Position numbers and translations under genes: made by a program. A stretch of 64,000 nucleotides of DNA from Spisula solida (lineage: Eukaryota > Mollusca > Bivalvia > Venerida > Mactridae), in the NCBI GenBank assembly GCA_947247005.1, contig OX365948.1, positions 35,530,601 through 35,594,600 on the forward strand, in the 5' to 3' direction. Positions 14,201 through 23,963 of the stretch are shown in pieces; the stretch's first letter is position 1, and every line of letters starts with the position of its first letter. The notes beneath the pieces were generated by a model that did no database searches, was not told where the DNA came from, and worked only from the letters and a program-made list of their open reading frames with translations.

Positions 14201-17200
14201 TATTCACTATAGCCAATATATTTTGAAAAATGCCACACCTGCTGTTTCTTATGAAGATCAATTATATATGTCTTTACAGTTTTACATAATGTCTTTTACG
14301 GTGCCCTTTGGTGCTTTGCATCAATGGTTATCTTGTATTAGTAATACAGAGCTTGTTAATTTACTATCGGAATTAGCTACATAGGTAGCGCGTTCATCTT
14401 CTCCATTTCTTTTTTGAGCAGAGGACCTCGAGTTCAAATCCTACATCAGCCTATTTTTCTGATTTTCTTTTTCCCCATTTTGTTTTTGTCTATAATTTCG
14501 ACGTTAATATGAGGTAATCTACAGTTTTTCAGACATAATGCGCGCTAAATATTAAAGTCTGAGTTAAGTTATAGTTAGAACATATTAAGTAAATTTTAAT
14601 GATTAAAAAGGGCGGAGCGAGCGAAGCGAAGCGAGTCCTTTTTAGTCATTAAAATTTACTTAATATGTTCTAACTAACTTAGAATATAACATTCTGCATT
14701 CTGATTGGCCGATAGAAAGTAGCACCAACGCATGACGTCAAGTCTGTGAAGAGAAAATTTTAATGATTAAATTTTCATTTAACCGCCAAAATTCGGCGTT
14801 TTCATTGGCTCACAATGTAGAGCGGGTGCACCTTAATCCGAACATGCTCCTAATTCCGAACAAAATATAAAGTTCTCACCTGATGATTCAATTTAACAGA
14901 TTTTAATAATGTGTCGTCATTATTTCGACAGCACATCCTTTCTCTTTGTTTGTGGCTAACTTTGATCGTCGAGGTGGTACTAATTATTGTTTATGTCACA
15001 TTCACCTATAGTCTTAGCTTTTTATCAAGTAAAATTATCAATTTGCTTATTTTTTGCACTTTTTTGCTAAGGTCATACAACCATTTGTATTTTTGATCCA
15101 GCAACGTTCTATAGAAATAAATGATGTAGATACATGTAAGTATCATCTGTGACAATGATAGGAAGATAAGAAGGTCACATTTATGAGGAACAGTCAATGT
15201 TCGGAATTACATACACAATTCGAGACCTGATCCCAATTCCGAACAAACGATATTTCAAGTGAAAATTACTTGGAAATTGATTACAATTCATTAAAATACA
15301 AACCTTTCAAGTAATGTGACATTATAATTGCATGAACTTTTCAATCTAGGCTATAAACTATGTAACCAAATTCAATGTTCATATTATATCCACATAACAT
15401 TTGTAATACAACCGAGTAATTACTAATTGACAATACTTAATTGTCTCTTCATAAAAAAGGTTCTGATTCTGTCGATCGATCGTGTAAACTGTTACTCCTT
15501 CTTGTGACTTGAGATGACCAATGAAAACATAGACCTAGGCTGTTGTAGTAGATACACTTAACATATTCAGATTGGCTTTATAATAACACTACAGTAAACA
15601 AATTATTTCATGTGTTAACTCTTTGATGTTTTGTGAGTGTTGACGCCCTTTGGGGTAGCAGATACTGGTAGCCAAAATTCCTCACAGTATTCACTTACGC
15701 GTAGAGTTTGACAGGTAGCATAATATTATAAGTGTGGTGCTTATAAAGTATATGTGACTGATCGCAGCCCTAACCGGAGTCTGTTTGTTTAAAGGCAATT
15801 TCTACTAAGAAATACAAGACATATGACTACACAAATTGTTTGACAAATTTGCAGTATGATTTTTATTTATTATTTAGGCTACTTAAACTCCTGTTTCTAT
15901 GTTTATAACAAGGGATGTACATGAACATAGATTCTCCTTTAATTATTACGTACATGTATATTCTTGCTGTATCATTTAGACATCGTAATTTAATAAAATG
16001 TGTCTATGTTCGGAATTAGGAACACCAATGTTCGGAATAACAATCAATGTTCGGAATTAGGGACAGTTGGTTGCATTTTTGTAATGACGATTACGTCCTT
16101 CTTTAGACACATTGAGTGTTCGGTAATGGACGAACGTGTAGCTTTTAAACACATATTCTTAAAAGTTGTCTCCCTTCGCTTGGAAGGGCTCCTAATTCCG
16201 AACAGCATAAAAAGAGGCTTAAGTGTTCGGTAATTGGTGCACCCGCTCTAGGTTATATTCTAATTACTGACAAACTATTTACATGGATAAATATATAAAT
16301 TATAGTTTGATTAGTGTTTTCAATTTCAACGATATGAAATAACGTCCGCATCTTTATTGAAAACAAGTACACATATCTGCTATATTAACGCTGTTTAGAA
16401 TTAAGTAATAATGAATACGTAGCTATGTTTTGTTGCGTAATAAAATATAGGCTGCACGTGTTTGGATGCGTAGTAATTAAATCACGAGTGCGTAGCACGA
16501 GTGATTTAATATACGCATTCAAACGAGTGCCTATATTTTATAACACAACAAAGCACAGCTCCTATTTATTATTTTGATTCTAACATCGCCAATGCTCTGT
16601 CATTTATAGCACAACAAGACAGGTTGACGTTAAACTACTTTCTTTCCTAGGAACGTTACCGTCACCGTTACGTCATTTGTCAAAGTATATTACGTCAAAC
16701 GTGACGTCACGAATCAGCTATATTTTATCGCGGTAATAAAATATGGTAAGCTCAATATACGCAAAGAAGGCAAATCTCCGCCCTTTTTAATCATTAAAAT
16801 TTACTTAATATGTTCTAACTATAACTTGTTAGATTCTTACGTCACTAGAGTAAACTCTAGAAGTACAGCTGAACTCGCTCAATTTACTTCGGAAGCCATT
16901 TTAGTTCTTCTTTTCCACCACGTTATTTCCGATGTATATGTTACCGACGTAATTCGATTAATACACATTGTGTCGACAGTACGCTGTATTATTTGCTAGA
17001 CATGTTCATGAAAATGCCAATTTCAGTATACTGATTGTTAGACATCCTGTTTGTGGGGTATTGATTTGTGACGCTATAATGTAACCTTTCATAACGAACA
17101 AGCTATACTATACGCATGATTGCCTGGCAAATAAATCATAATATAACCTAAAACATTACAAATTCTGTCAGTTTCTGCTATTGCTCGTTGATGTATCACG

Positions 17201-20200
17201 TGTCATACATTAACAACATGATTGCATGTTTGTTGCTGACACAGATAAAAAGAAAGCAACAGAAAGCAACAGGTAGAAAGCTGGGACGAAGAATACGCCA
17301 TTTTCATAATACGAAACAAGTTCGATATCGCTCTGGTGGATTGATTATCAGTAAAAATATCGATTTTATGTAGTGCATCATAATACTATGCTTATGTCGT
17401 GAGTCGAACTACGGCGGAAGGTATGTAGGGTTACAGCCTGCAAAGGCACAACAATTTATGTCTATGAGACAGGGACAAATAAAACAGCACGCCAGTCGGA
17501 TTGTTAAACGATGACTTTTAATACAATTCACAAAACGGCAATACCGTATCAAAATATAGCAGTCTAAGAAACGTGAAATACAACATGAATACGTGAATGA
17601 AGAATAAATGAACTCACCTGCAAAGGTACAAACATGTATGTCTATGAGACAGGGACAAATAGAACAACACGCCAGTCGGAAGGTTAAACGATGACTGGCG
17701 TGCAAGGGCATTCTGTGCTCAGTGGACTGAGACAAAGCCAAAACGAGGCAATGCCCAGTGAAATGTATGGAAGCGGTGAAATGCCATGCGGTAAGTAATG
17801 ATATGAAATCGATGAAAAATGATATGATAAATGTATGATAAAGACTGTATATAGATAAGGTACATACATAATTGATGGTATATAATAGTAAATAAGGTCA
17901 ATATGACCTCGTGACACTTACTGTACCCATCAAATATATATTTGAAGAATAAAATGCATTAAAACAAGAAATATCTTTAAAAAGATAAACAGCGTTAAGA
18001 TAGCAGATATGTGTACTTGTTTTCAATGAAGATGCGGACGTTTTTTCATATCGTTGAATTTGAAAACACAAATCAAACAAGAATTTATATATTTATCCAT
18101 TTAAATTGTTTGTCAGTAAATAAAAAAGAATAGTAATATAGGTATGTGTATTAGTCTATATTCTGCGACCGTTATATCCGGCAATTATACTATAGCGATA
18201 GTGATTCCAAACTTAACTGTTGACGGGACTTAAATTACCTTAAGGGCTACCAATGTAGCTAATTTCGGTACTAAATATTTCATGCGCAGCATTACTGTTA
18301 TACATCCACATACTTGACCCGGGTCACATTAAGGTCAAACAGTTAATTAAAGAATAAATAAGGAATACACTCAGCACCAAGAGAAACGTGAATAACAGAT
18401 CTCTGTGTGTATCTACTGTCCATTTCATTTACAAGATTAACAAAAATGTATTTTTTCGCGGTATCTTTTGTGATGAGTATAGCATATTCTGACCAACCGG
18501 GCCTGAATATTTATTTTCTCCTACTTTTTTGCAGACATTTCATTGGTTTTTAAAGTGGTCAAAAGCAGGTCAAATATCAAGCTAGACAGCTAACGCTGAA
18601 AAAAGCATGCATCCTCCCACTATAGATCATACTCCGTTACCTGAAATTATGCATAGGTCTAGGATCCTGTCAAATCAATGTCAAATAAAGTCGGTAAATC
18701 ATCTGCCCACAGAAACTGTTTGACTTGTTTGCATTTGATTACTAGCGTGTAAAACGTACATGGATGCCACACAGAATAAAATGTCAAATCAATAAGAGGA
18801 GTCAGAAACAGACGAAAGGACCAGCATTTATCGACACGTACTCACAATAATAGCAACGGAATCAGCATCAATAGTACACACCTCAATGTCAGTTTAACAA
18901 GCCTTTATAATGTACTCTAGTTAACCCACTTGTCAATTCGTACAATATTACAAGTGTTTAATTATCATGCAGGATAAATTGCATTATAGATAATGCATGT
19001 ATTAATATTGTTCTTAGTTGGGTTACGATACCTGCACCGGTACTGTGAGAACGTGGGTTAATCGACCATGCTCAAACTAGTTGATACATTTTCATTTCAA
19101 ATGCCCCTACATGGTATAATGTTCTATCACGTATTTCAGTGCATATCGACCATGTCTAAACTAGTTAATAACATTTTAAGTCAATGGTACGTAAATCATT
19201 CAAATCAATTAAGATATAAAGCAAATTTGATCCTAAATTTAGTCCTAAAATTCATTCACCAAGTTTATACATGTGTAAAGCTTATGATGTAATCTAAAGA
19301 TACGTAAAAAAGAACTCATTGTTTTTCTCTGGTGCAACATGAAGAACCATTCCTAACTGAAAATTGGGTTTGTAGTTTACTGAATCTATTTTTCGTCATT
19401 TTTCAAACCAATTTAAACCGGGTTTTTTCAGTGATATGCGACGGACAACATTCCTGGTAAATTAATTATTAACATGTCCGCAATCAACTGGCGCCATCTC
19501 TTCGTGAGGATGACACCCCATTTGGAACTCCTCGGCAATTTACAAAATTCTATTCTAGATAGACTGATACCATATGGTTCTACTATTGTGTCTAATTCTA
19601 GAAGAGAAGAGAATTACACGAGGTGTACCGAGTGGAGGACACCGTAGCCAATGTAGAGGAAGAACTTATATTTAGATAGTACCACTTTTACAGGGAAATT
19701 GGTCTTTATGGTTAACCTATGATTGAATGCCTATCAGCATTATTTTAACTACGTCTGTATTAATCGCTCAACTGTTTTAGTCTGTTTTAAGCGGTAACAT
19801 TTGATGCGTCCTATACCTGGCTGCACTCCTGTGCCTCCTTAAGCACATTGGTTAGCGCGCTTTCCGTCTAATCAGGCAACCCGGGTTCAAATACGGGTAG
19901 AGGCACTCATATACCTGCCATATTTCAACAGAAAGCTGACTGGCAAATAAAGGCTATGCTCGGCATTTTTAAGGGGAAAATTTTAAAAAATAACTGGCTG
20001 CACTTTAAAATATATTGTACCGCGAGGAAGGTATTTTTTAGTTGTTTTATTAGAACAACTATAACTTATACACACGTTTCTAAAATCGACTATACTTAAG
20101 TTGATAAAACTACTTTTCTTCCTACACCGCCGTTGCAATAGTTAACCGATCAGCCAGTATTGCATAACTACCGACGCGAATGTAAACCGTCATGCAAAGT

Positions 20201-23200
20201 AGTTCCACCAATTGCAGCATGTTATACTACAAAGCTTCTTCCTATTCCTATATCCTAAGATTGTGAAAAAACAGCTACATCTGCTGATTCATCTTTAATT
20301 TATACTTTCTCTGCATTCGTTCGAACAACTTTAATGCTTTCGGCGCTTTGATTAGTTTAGCGATTTTTTCAGGAAGGGATAATCAGGCTCATGAATATGG
20401 TAAAGGGGCTTGTCGTCTAAACTGGCGACCCGGGTTCAAATACGGACGGAGGCACACATATGACTGTCATATTTCAGCAGAAAGCTGACTGGCAAATAAA
20501 GGCTTTGCTTTTATCAAATTTTAAAGTCAGATTAACGGAAGTTCTTGGTCATATCACGACTTCGTAATCACGCGAAAAAAAAGATAAACGTAAAATTCGC
20601 GAAAACATTACGTTTGTTGTAGAACCTAAATGCTGGTTAGTTGCACCTTTGTATTTCATATATGAGCTTGAGTCTGGTTTTCTCAGTGATTATGTCTCAG
20701 CTGGTAGTGAAAGCAATACTATGCTGGCAGTATAGCTAAGTGTGAACTGAGTAGACAGGGTGTGAAAGGTGATATTAAAGTCGCACATAACCTGGAAGAG
20801 AGAGACTACGATGTATTGGTGAGAATTAGAGTTAGAAATGTTATTATGTGTACCAGTATGGTAACAAGACAAGTTATAAATAGAGCAGTCAACAAATTTT
20901 ACGCGTTAAATATAAAGAAAGTTACAACGATTTATCTAATTATAGCATTCTTACTTCTATATGTAAACGGCCATCTGTTTTCCAATATCGGATGGTTAAA
21001 AAAGTTGGGAATGTTTAGATATAATCAATTTTCTGTCAGTTTTCAGTTGAGTTCAGAAAAAATATATCAAACGTTTCCCAGTATCGGGGTCGGAGTAAAC
21101 TAGTATGCGGGGTTTGCTTGAATTATAGATGGATTCTACCATAAATAGCTTATAGGTCACAGTTGTGCTGTCATGTGGTAGAAGATGAAAAGAAAGCCAA
21201 AGGGCAAAATACATTTCAATTTACATTAAACAATATTTTAATAATGTAATGCCAACTGAGCAGTAGTGCCCTTAATATATGAACATCTATTAAGAAGCGT
21301 ACACGATGCAATCTGCATTTGGATGGCAATGTTATTGGAATTCACTGCCAATTCAGTCATAATTGATATGTTCTTAAATCAAATATAATCAGGCGGACTG
21401 ATAAATGATTGCCCGGATGTTACGTATGATTTGAATTTGTGTTTTGAATGGATGACACCAGTTTGAATAATATACTTTGATGGGCATTTTTATTTATAGG
21501 ATGGTATCCACGTTATCCATCGGATCGTCGGCGAAATGTTTATCTGACAGACTGGCAGAAAGATTGGCAGACAAGTATCATCAGAAATAAATGTCAGATC
21601 TCTTTCCTCTGTATATATTGGGGATACTACGAAATGCTTTATTCCAATACCTGGTTTATTTCGAATAATCGAAATCCGAATGTAATCGCTAATGTCACTA
21701 TTTCGATCAGCTTTGTAGTACAGTACAACCTCTGTAGAGCAACACACTTTGGAAGCTGAAAATATTGGGTGTTGTATAGAGGTTGTTGCTTTACAGAGGT
21801 TAAATTTAAAGCAAATACCAACCAAGGGAAATTGTGAAGGTGATGTTATATATAGAAGTAGTTGTTGTTATACATAGGGCTGCTCTGGAGAGGATGTAAT
21901 GTAATTCAAACATGACTTATAAGTATTCATATATTAAGACACGTCGGTGACGTTTGAACACTATATATAGTGAGATAGAGACCAACGTAGGTACATTTTC
22001 CGAGCACAGGTTTAGGCCGTGGTCTACGGAATTCTTAATCTTACGTCCGAATTTTAAATTATTCATAATTCTTTTACAACTATAATGTGTAGGCCTAATA
22101 AATGGATATGCAATATTAAGAGTGATTTAATCAATGAACTCATACCCATACCCTGTCTATCCTACAATTTGTAATGGTTAAGGAATTTAAAATAATTTAA
22201 AACGGATCGCAAGTTTAAGACTTCCGTAGGCGCTTTAATAACGCAGTACCCAAGAACGTTTCCTTAAATTTCTAGCCATATAAAAGAACAACATGGAGAA
22301 AAGCAAATCCAGACACATTGTTTCTAATATCATACTAAATCATTATCAACAAAAACTCATAGCATGTACAGCCATTCTAAACCAGAATTTATTTCAGTCC
22401 CTTTGGTGTAGTACGTCAGAGTTGTGATATAGTTGAACAGTCTTTGTCTGTAACGTCATATTTCATGCCAATTCCAAGTCCCATCGGATAAACGAACTAT
22501 CATAATTAAGACTTCCCGCCAATTGTCTGAATACGTGTCCCTGTCATACGCTACTCTGTCACAGACAAGCCATCAATTAATGTCAAACTTTAAGTCTCGA
22601 TTCTCAAAACCTCCGCAACAAAAAGAAGAGCTAATATAGATGACAGACGGACTACAGCTTTCTTGTAAACCAAACAACGCGATAAAGACCGTAAATTCAA
22701 TAGTTTCCAACCAAATTTCCGGTGAACATTATATACTAGTAATTTGGTGGGTTAGTAAATTGAAGGAGTAAAATTTTGATAGGACAACTCCTTGTTATGT
22801 TTTCCGTGTCGGAAGTAGAATAATCGTTGGTTAAACAACATTCTAAGAAAAAACTGAGAGGGAATCTGCTGTTGCCAAGTACCGACCATATCGTTAGCAT
22901 TGCTTGTTCAAACACAACACACTACAAGCACAGTGGACAGTTCATTAGTGATAACAAGGGTAGTATTGAACTGCATTGTTACTATGACATTTTGTGAGTG
23001 TATTATTTTGTTTCCTCGTATAGATGTTACGTCAAAAGGTGAGGCACATTGAAAACGGCATACACTGCAAACGATTATTTACGATTATTTTCGCAACATT
23101 CGGTCTAGAAAAAAAAGTTAAGTACGAATACATTGATACGACAATCTCAAAGAATATATTTACATATAGTAAAGCGATTTTCTCAAAACACTCGTTTGCC

Positions 23201-23963
23201 AACGTGAGAATTTAGGCATCAAAACCGAATGTCGTGCAGCTCGACATACGACATTGGACGACATTAAAAAATCATCAAAATATCGAATGTCGTGCAGCTC
23301 GACATACGACATTGGACGACATTAAAAAATCATCATAATATCGAATGTCGTGCAGCTCGACATACGACATCGTAAGACATTCAAAAAATTGTCATCAATC
23401 GAATGTCGTGCAGCTTGACGTACATTGGAGGACATTAAAAAATCATCAGAAATCGAATGTCGTATATTCGTTTTTTTAATGTCGTATGTCAAGCAAACTT
23501 CACATATGTATCTTATAACTTACTAGTAATTAATATTCTGATGATGGGGTGACGGTTCATTTTGGAAATAGTGTAGGCCTATTTAAATGAATAAATGATA
23601 AAAAATGTCACCCAAAGTTATTTACTGCAGCTTACCTGTACGATAGAAGTCAATGATTGAATTAAACACTGCCGGATGCCTGTCGAAGAAATAAACATCC
23701 TTTGGATGCTCCGTATATACATGGCGTTCAGCTAGATTTGAGAGACGTGTGTCCGGTATGTTGCTCAGTGTACTAACATGAGTCTCGTGCCTTACCCCAC
23801 CCACATTTAGTACAATCCTCTCCTCCTCCTCAGAGAGCTCCGTCTCAAACAATTTCTGATTTACCTCCTCTAGAGTAATTAATTCTGGTTGACTTTTATC
23901 ACAATCCAGTGGAATTTTTTCACTTTCGATAGAAATTTCTGGCCTTAGTCTACCATTCTGCAT
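5025..23963 (-). CDS. Shaw/Kv3-like voltage-gated potassium channel, 5' part of gene (2 coding exons; 3' end off-window)
   Basis: This is the N-terminal cytoplasmic part of a voltage-gated K+ channel alpha subunit. Exons 23636-23963 and 5025-5290 join in phase 1 (ACA G|GT GAG) to give 198 codons. Residues 1-50 are an acidic, variable N-terminus. The T1/BTB tetramerisation domain begins at IVLNVGG (50-56), with YFFDRHP (91-97) and FYRTG at the junction (106-110). Residues 113-141 fit HX5CX20CC (H113, C119, C140, C141), the zinc-binding motif between T1 subunits in Kv2, Kv3 and Kv4 families but not Kv1/Shaker. The sequence around FFDRHP, YRTG and the CCWRTYR region resembles Kv3/Shaw most. An in-frame TAG upstream (near 24030) with no intervening ATG supports the start at 23963. 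S1-S6, the pore and the C-terminus must lie left of position 1. The 18.3 kb intron is full of repeats. Confidence 0.88.
5682..5812. repeat. 24-bp minisatellite with a CACGTG E-box in every unit
   Basis: CACGTG occurs at 5682, 5706, 5730, 5754, 5778 and 5802, exactly 24 bp apart, inside GCCACGTGACACATATTATT-like units. It lies in the K-channel intron, about 390 bp 5' of exon 2 in the sense of the gene. A regulatory role is possible but not shown. Confidence 0.9.
5813..8410. other. No gene recognised (K-channel intron)
   Basis: AT-rich sequence with only short ORFs that have no recognisable domain. A few CATGTCA-type near-repeats lie at 7270-7330. No structured RNA or exon stands out. Confidence 0.5.
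8411..9345 (+). mobile_element. Pearl-like element with GGCGACA ends, split by a SINE
   Basis: It begins with the palindrome TGTCGCCTGAAAAGGCGACA and ends near CGTCAGGCGACACATGCG. Internal units share GCATAACTTTGTCACC and TTGGTATGCATGTTTCTTGC at 8539 and about 9094. The SINE at 8649-9070 sits between the first and second unit. Confidence 0.6.
8649..9070 (+). mobile_element. tRNA(Asp)-headed SINE, family 2, copy 1
   Basis: The tRNA-like head at 8649-8719 has A-box TTAGCTCAGTGG, a 5-bp anticodon stem CTGGA/TCCAG around CTGTCAA (anticodon GTC, Asp) and B-box GGTTCAATCC. The acceptor stem does not pair, so this is not a working tRNA. The central domain contains CGGTGCTATACCCC followed by ACACATTAAAGAACC (about 8810-8843), shared with 57865-58110. 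The tail GGGCGCTATATAAATCTGG leads to ATAAG, matching ATAAG before the element (8644-8648 and 9071-9075). Confidence 0.75.
9558..9745 (-). mobile_element. SINE family 1, copy 2 (truncated)
   Basis: Aligns with 3949-4184: ACGAGGCCCCCAGAAGAGGT, a CATGATACAGA stretch and TTTTTTACGTGCATGGTGTA. The tRNA-like head is eroded. Confidence 0.55.
9746..12229. other. No firm gene; one orphan exon candidate inside
   Basis: Apart from the candidate exon at 10140-10267 I see only AT-rich intron-like sequence, a short TGTTC run at 11217-11235, and ATTGAGCGAGTTCAGCTG at about 11979, which recurs inverted near 16870. Confidence 0.45.
10140..10267 (+). CDS. Candidate orphan 3'-terminal exon, function unknown
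   Basis: An acceptor-like TTCCCATTAG precedes a GC-richer open stretch, starting in phase 1 and ending at TGA 10265-10267. It would encode about 41 residues including [16 protein letters not shown] and [16 protein letters not shown]. That composition looks more like a cytoplasmic protein tail than random AT-rich sequence. No partner exon is visible on the plus strand, and it lies inside the minus-strand K-channel intron. It could equally be a chance ORF or a retrocopy remnant. Confidence 0.22.
12230..12520 (+). repeat. Left arm of a long inverted repeat pair (partner 18300-18615)
   Basis: Shares TTTGACCTTAATGTGACCCG and CTCATCACAAAAGATACCGC, plus much of the intervening sequence, with the reverse complement of 18300-18615. 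The arms are about 290 bp and visibly diverged. Confidence 0.8.
12585..12755. repeat. 42-bp minisatellite, 4 units
   Basis: The unit contains GACAATTCCCCGTGTTGAGC and CTCAACGGGTATGAAGTTTA. The period is a multiple of three, so ORFs run through it on both strands; neither looks like a real gene. Confidence 0.9.
12756..14565. other. No gene recognised
   Basis: AT-rich. A short imperfect palindrome TTCGACGC/GCGTCGAA lies at 13098-13129. A degenerate tRNA-like stretch at 14372-14450 is listed separately. Confidence 0.45.
14372..14450 (+). mobile_element. Degenerate tRNA-like SINE head
   Basis: An A-box-like TAGCTACATAGGTAGC is followed 50-60 bp later by a B-box-like GAGTTCAAATCC. No cloverleaf forms convincingly. 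A fragment with the same first half (minus strand) lies at 18240-18262. Confidence 0.35.
14573..14675. repeat. Foldback palindrome, 39-bp arms
   Basis: Arms 14573-14611 and 14637-14675 pair with one or two mismatches. The loop is GCGGAGCGAGCGAAGCGAAG plus a few bases. One arm sequence recurs at 16788-16820. Confidence 0.9.
14820..16248. mobile_element. TA-flanked TIR transposon, non-autonomous, with iterated TGTTCGGAATTAG motif
   Basis: Flanked by TA (14818-14819, 16249-16250). The ends read GAGCGGGTGCACC(TT/AA) with the motif CCGAACA just inside both. The motif TGTTCGG(A/T)A occurs ten times, mostly near the ends: plus strand at 15198, 16007, 16029, 16048, 16117, 16224; minus strand at 14834, 14851, 15234, 16193. 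The short ORFs inside are hydrophobic and resemble no transposase. A TA target and TIRs fit Tc1/mariner-like or another TA-specific superfamily; I cannot assign one. Confidence 0.75.
16263..16410. repeat. Inverted repeat arm (partner 17975-18118)
   Basis: Shares ATAACGTCCGCATCTTTATT (compare inverted AATGAAGATGCGGACG) and AAACAAGTACACATATCTGC with the reverse complement of 17975-18118. Similarity runs over about 145 bp. Confidence 0.8.
16406..16573. repeat. Foldback palindrome with GAGTGCGTAGCACGAGTG core
   Basis: Arms such as GCCTATATTTTATAACACAA (right) and its near complement on the left pair over about 75 bp with mismatches. The centre is itself palindromic. Confidence 0.85.
16828..17974. 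repeat. Partly repetitive; 83-bp direct duplication
   Basis: 17436-17518 and 17620-17702 are direct copies 184 bp apart, sharing TGTCTATGAGACAGGGACAA and CACGCCAGTCGGA. The inverted GAGCGAGTTCAGCTG partner is near 16870. No gene is recognised. Confidence 0.7.
17975..18118. repeat. Inverted repeat arm (partner 16263-16410)
   Basis: See the entry at 16263-16410. The axis of symmetry is near 17190, different from that of the 12.2/18.3 kb pair. Confidence 0.8.
18300..18615 (-). repeat. Right arm of the long inverted repeat pair (partner 12230-12520)
   Basis: The reverse complement aligns with 12230-12520 from TTAGCTGTCTAGCTT to GACCCGGGTCAAGTAT. Arms are about 6 kb apart and enclose the composite locus. 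Confidence 0.8.
18616..19830. other. No gene recognised
   Basis: AT-rich intron-like sequence. ATCGACCATG(C/T)(C/T) plus AAACTAGTT recurs at 19062 and 19146, with no wider repeat evident. Confidence 0.45.
19831..19975 (+). mobile_element. tRNA-derived SINE, family 3, copy 1
   Basis: The tRNA-like head at 19831-19906 has a perfect 7-bp acceptor stem (GTGCCTC/GAGGCAC), A-box-like AGCACATTGGTTAGCGCG and B-box GGGTTCAAATACGG. The body is CAACAGAAAGCTGACTGGCA and the tail AAATAAAGGCTATGCTCGGC. Variable arms are imperfect, so it is a SINE rather than a tRNA gene. Confidence 0.75.
20385..20516 (+). mobile_element. SINE family 3, copy 2
   Basis: Shares GGCGACCCGGGTTCAAATAC, CAGCAGAAAGCTGACTGGCA and AATAAAGGCTTTGCTTTTAT with copy 1. 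The 5' end of the head is lost. It lies about 550 bp from copy 1. Confidence 0.7.
20517..23226. other. No gene recognised; small inverted-repeat remnant at 21725-21805
   Basis: CAACCTCTGTAGAGCAACAC and TTGTTGCTTTACAGAGGTT face each other at 21725-21805, as in the end of a TIR transposon (CAGTACAACCTC is reminiscent of pogo/Tigger-type ends). The 113-codon ORF at 20762-21103 has no recognisable domain. The remainder is AT-rich. Confidence 0.45.
23227..23512. repeat. 58-bp palindromic minisatellite, about 4.5 units, next to K-channel exon 1
   Basis: Units start at 23227, 23285, 23343, 23401 and 23455. Each contains AATGTCGTGCAGCTCGACAT followed by ACGACATT, so a hairpin can form in each. The array ends about 120 bp 3' of the exon 1 splice donor. 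Confidence 0.92.
23636..23963 (-). CDS. K-channel coding exon 1 (start codon, first half of T1)
   Basis: Starts at ATG 23963-23961 and ends at the donor ACAG|GTAAGC (GT at 23635-23634), encoding residues 1-109 plus one base. The NVGG motif is at residues 53-56. A read-through ORF continues 14 bases past the donor, but the homologous coding sequence resumes in exon 2. Confidence 0.9.

Larger units (their letters stand above)
14566..16827. mobile_element. Composite locus bounded by a perfect 50-bp inverted repeat
   Basis: 14566-14615 is the exact reverse complement of 16778-16827, beginning AAGTTATAGTTAGAACATAT on the left. Inside lie a foldback (14573-14675), a TA-flanked element (14820-16248) and a second foldback (16406-16573). 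No transposase reading frame is visible, so any mobility would need enzymes from elsewhere. Confidence 0.7.

Noticed and set aside
19831..19906. Functional tRNA gene
   Set aside because: The acceptor stem is perfect but the T and anticodon arms do not form standard stems. The same body and tail occur in other copies, so it is a SINE.
20762..21103. 113-codon ORF as a small membrane protein
   Set aside because: No recognisable domain, no splice partners, and a length expected by chance in AT-rich DNA.
21639..21825. Transposase fragment near the CAACCTCTGTAGAGC inverted repeat
   Set aside because: The overlapping ORFs show no DDE-type motif. Only the short inverted termini are supported.
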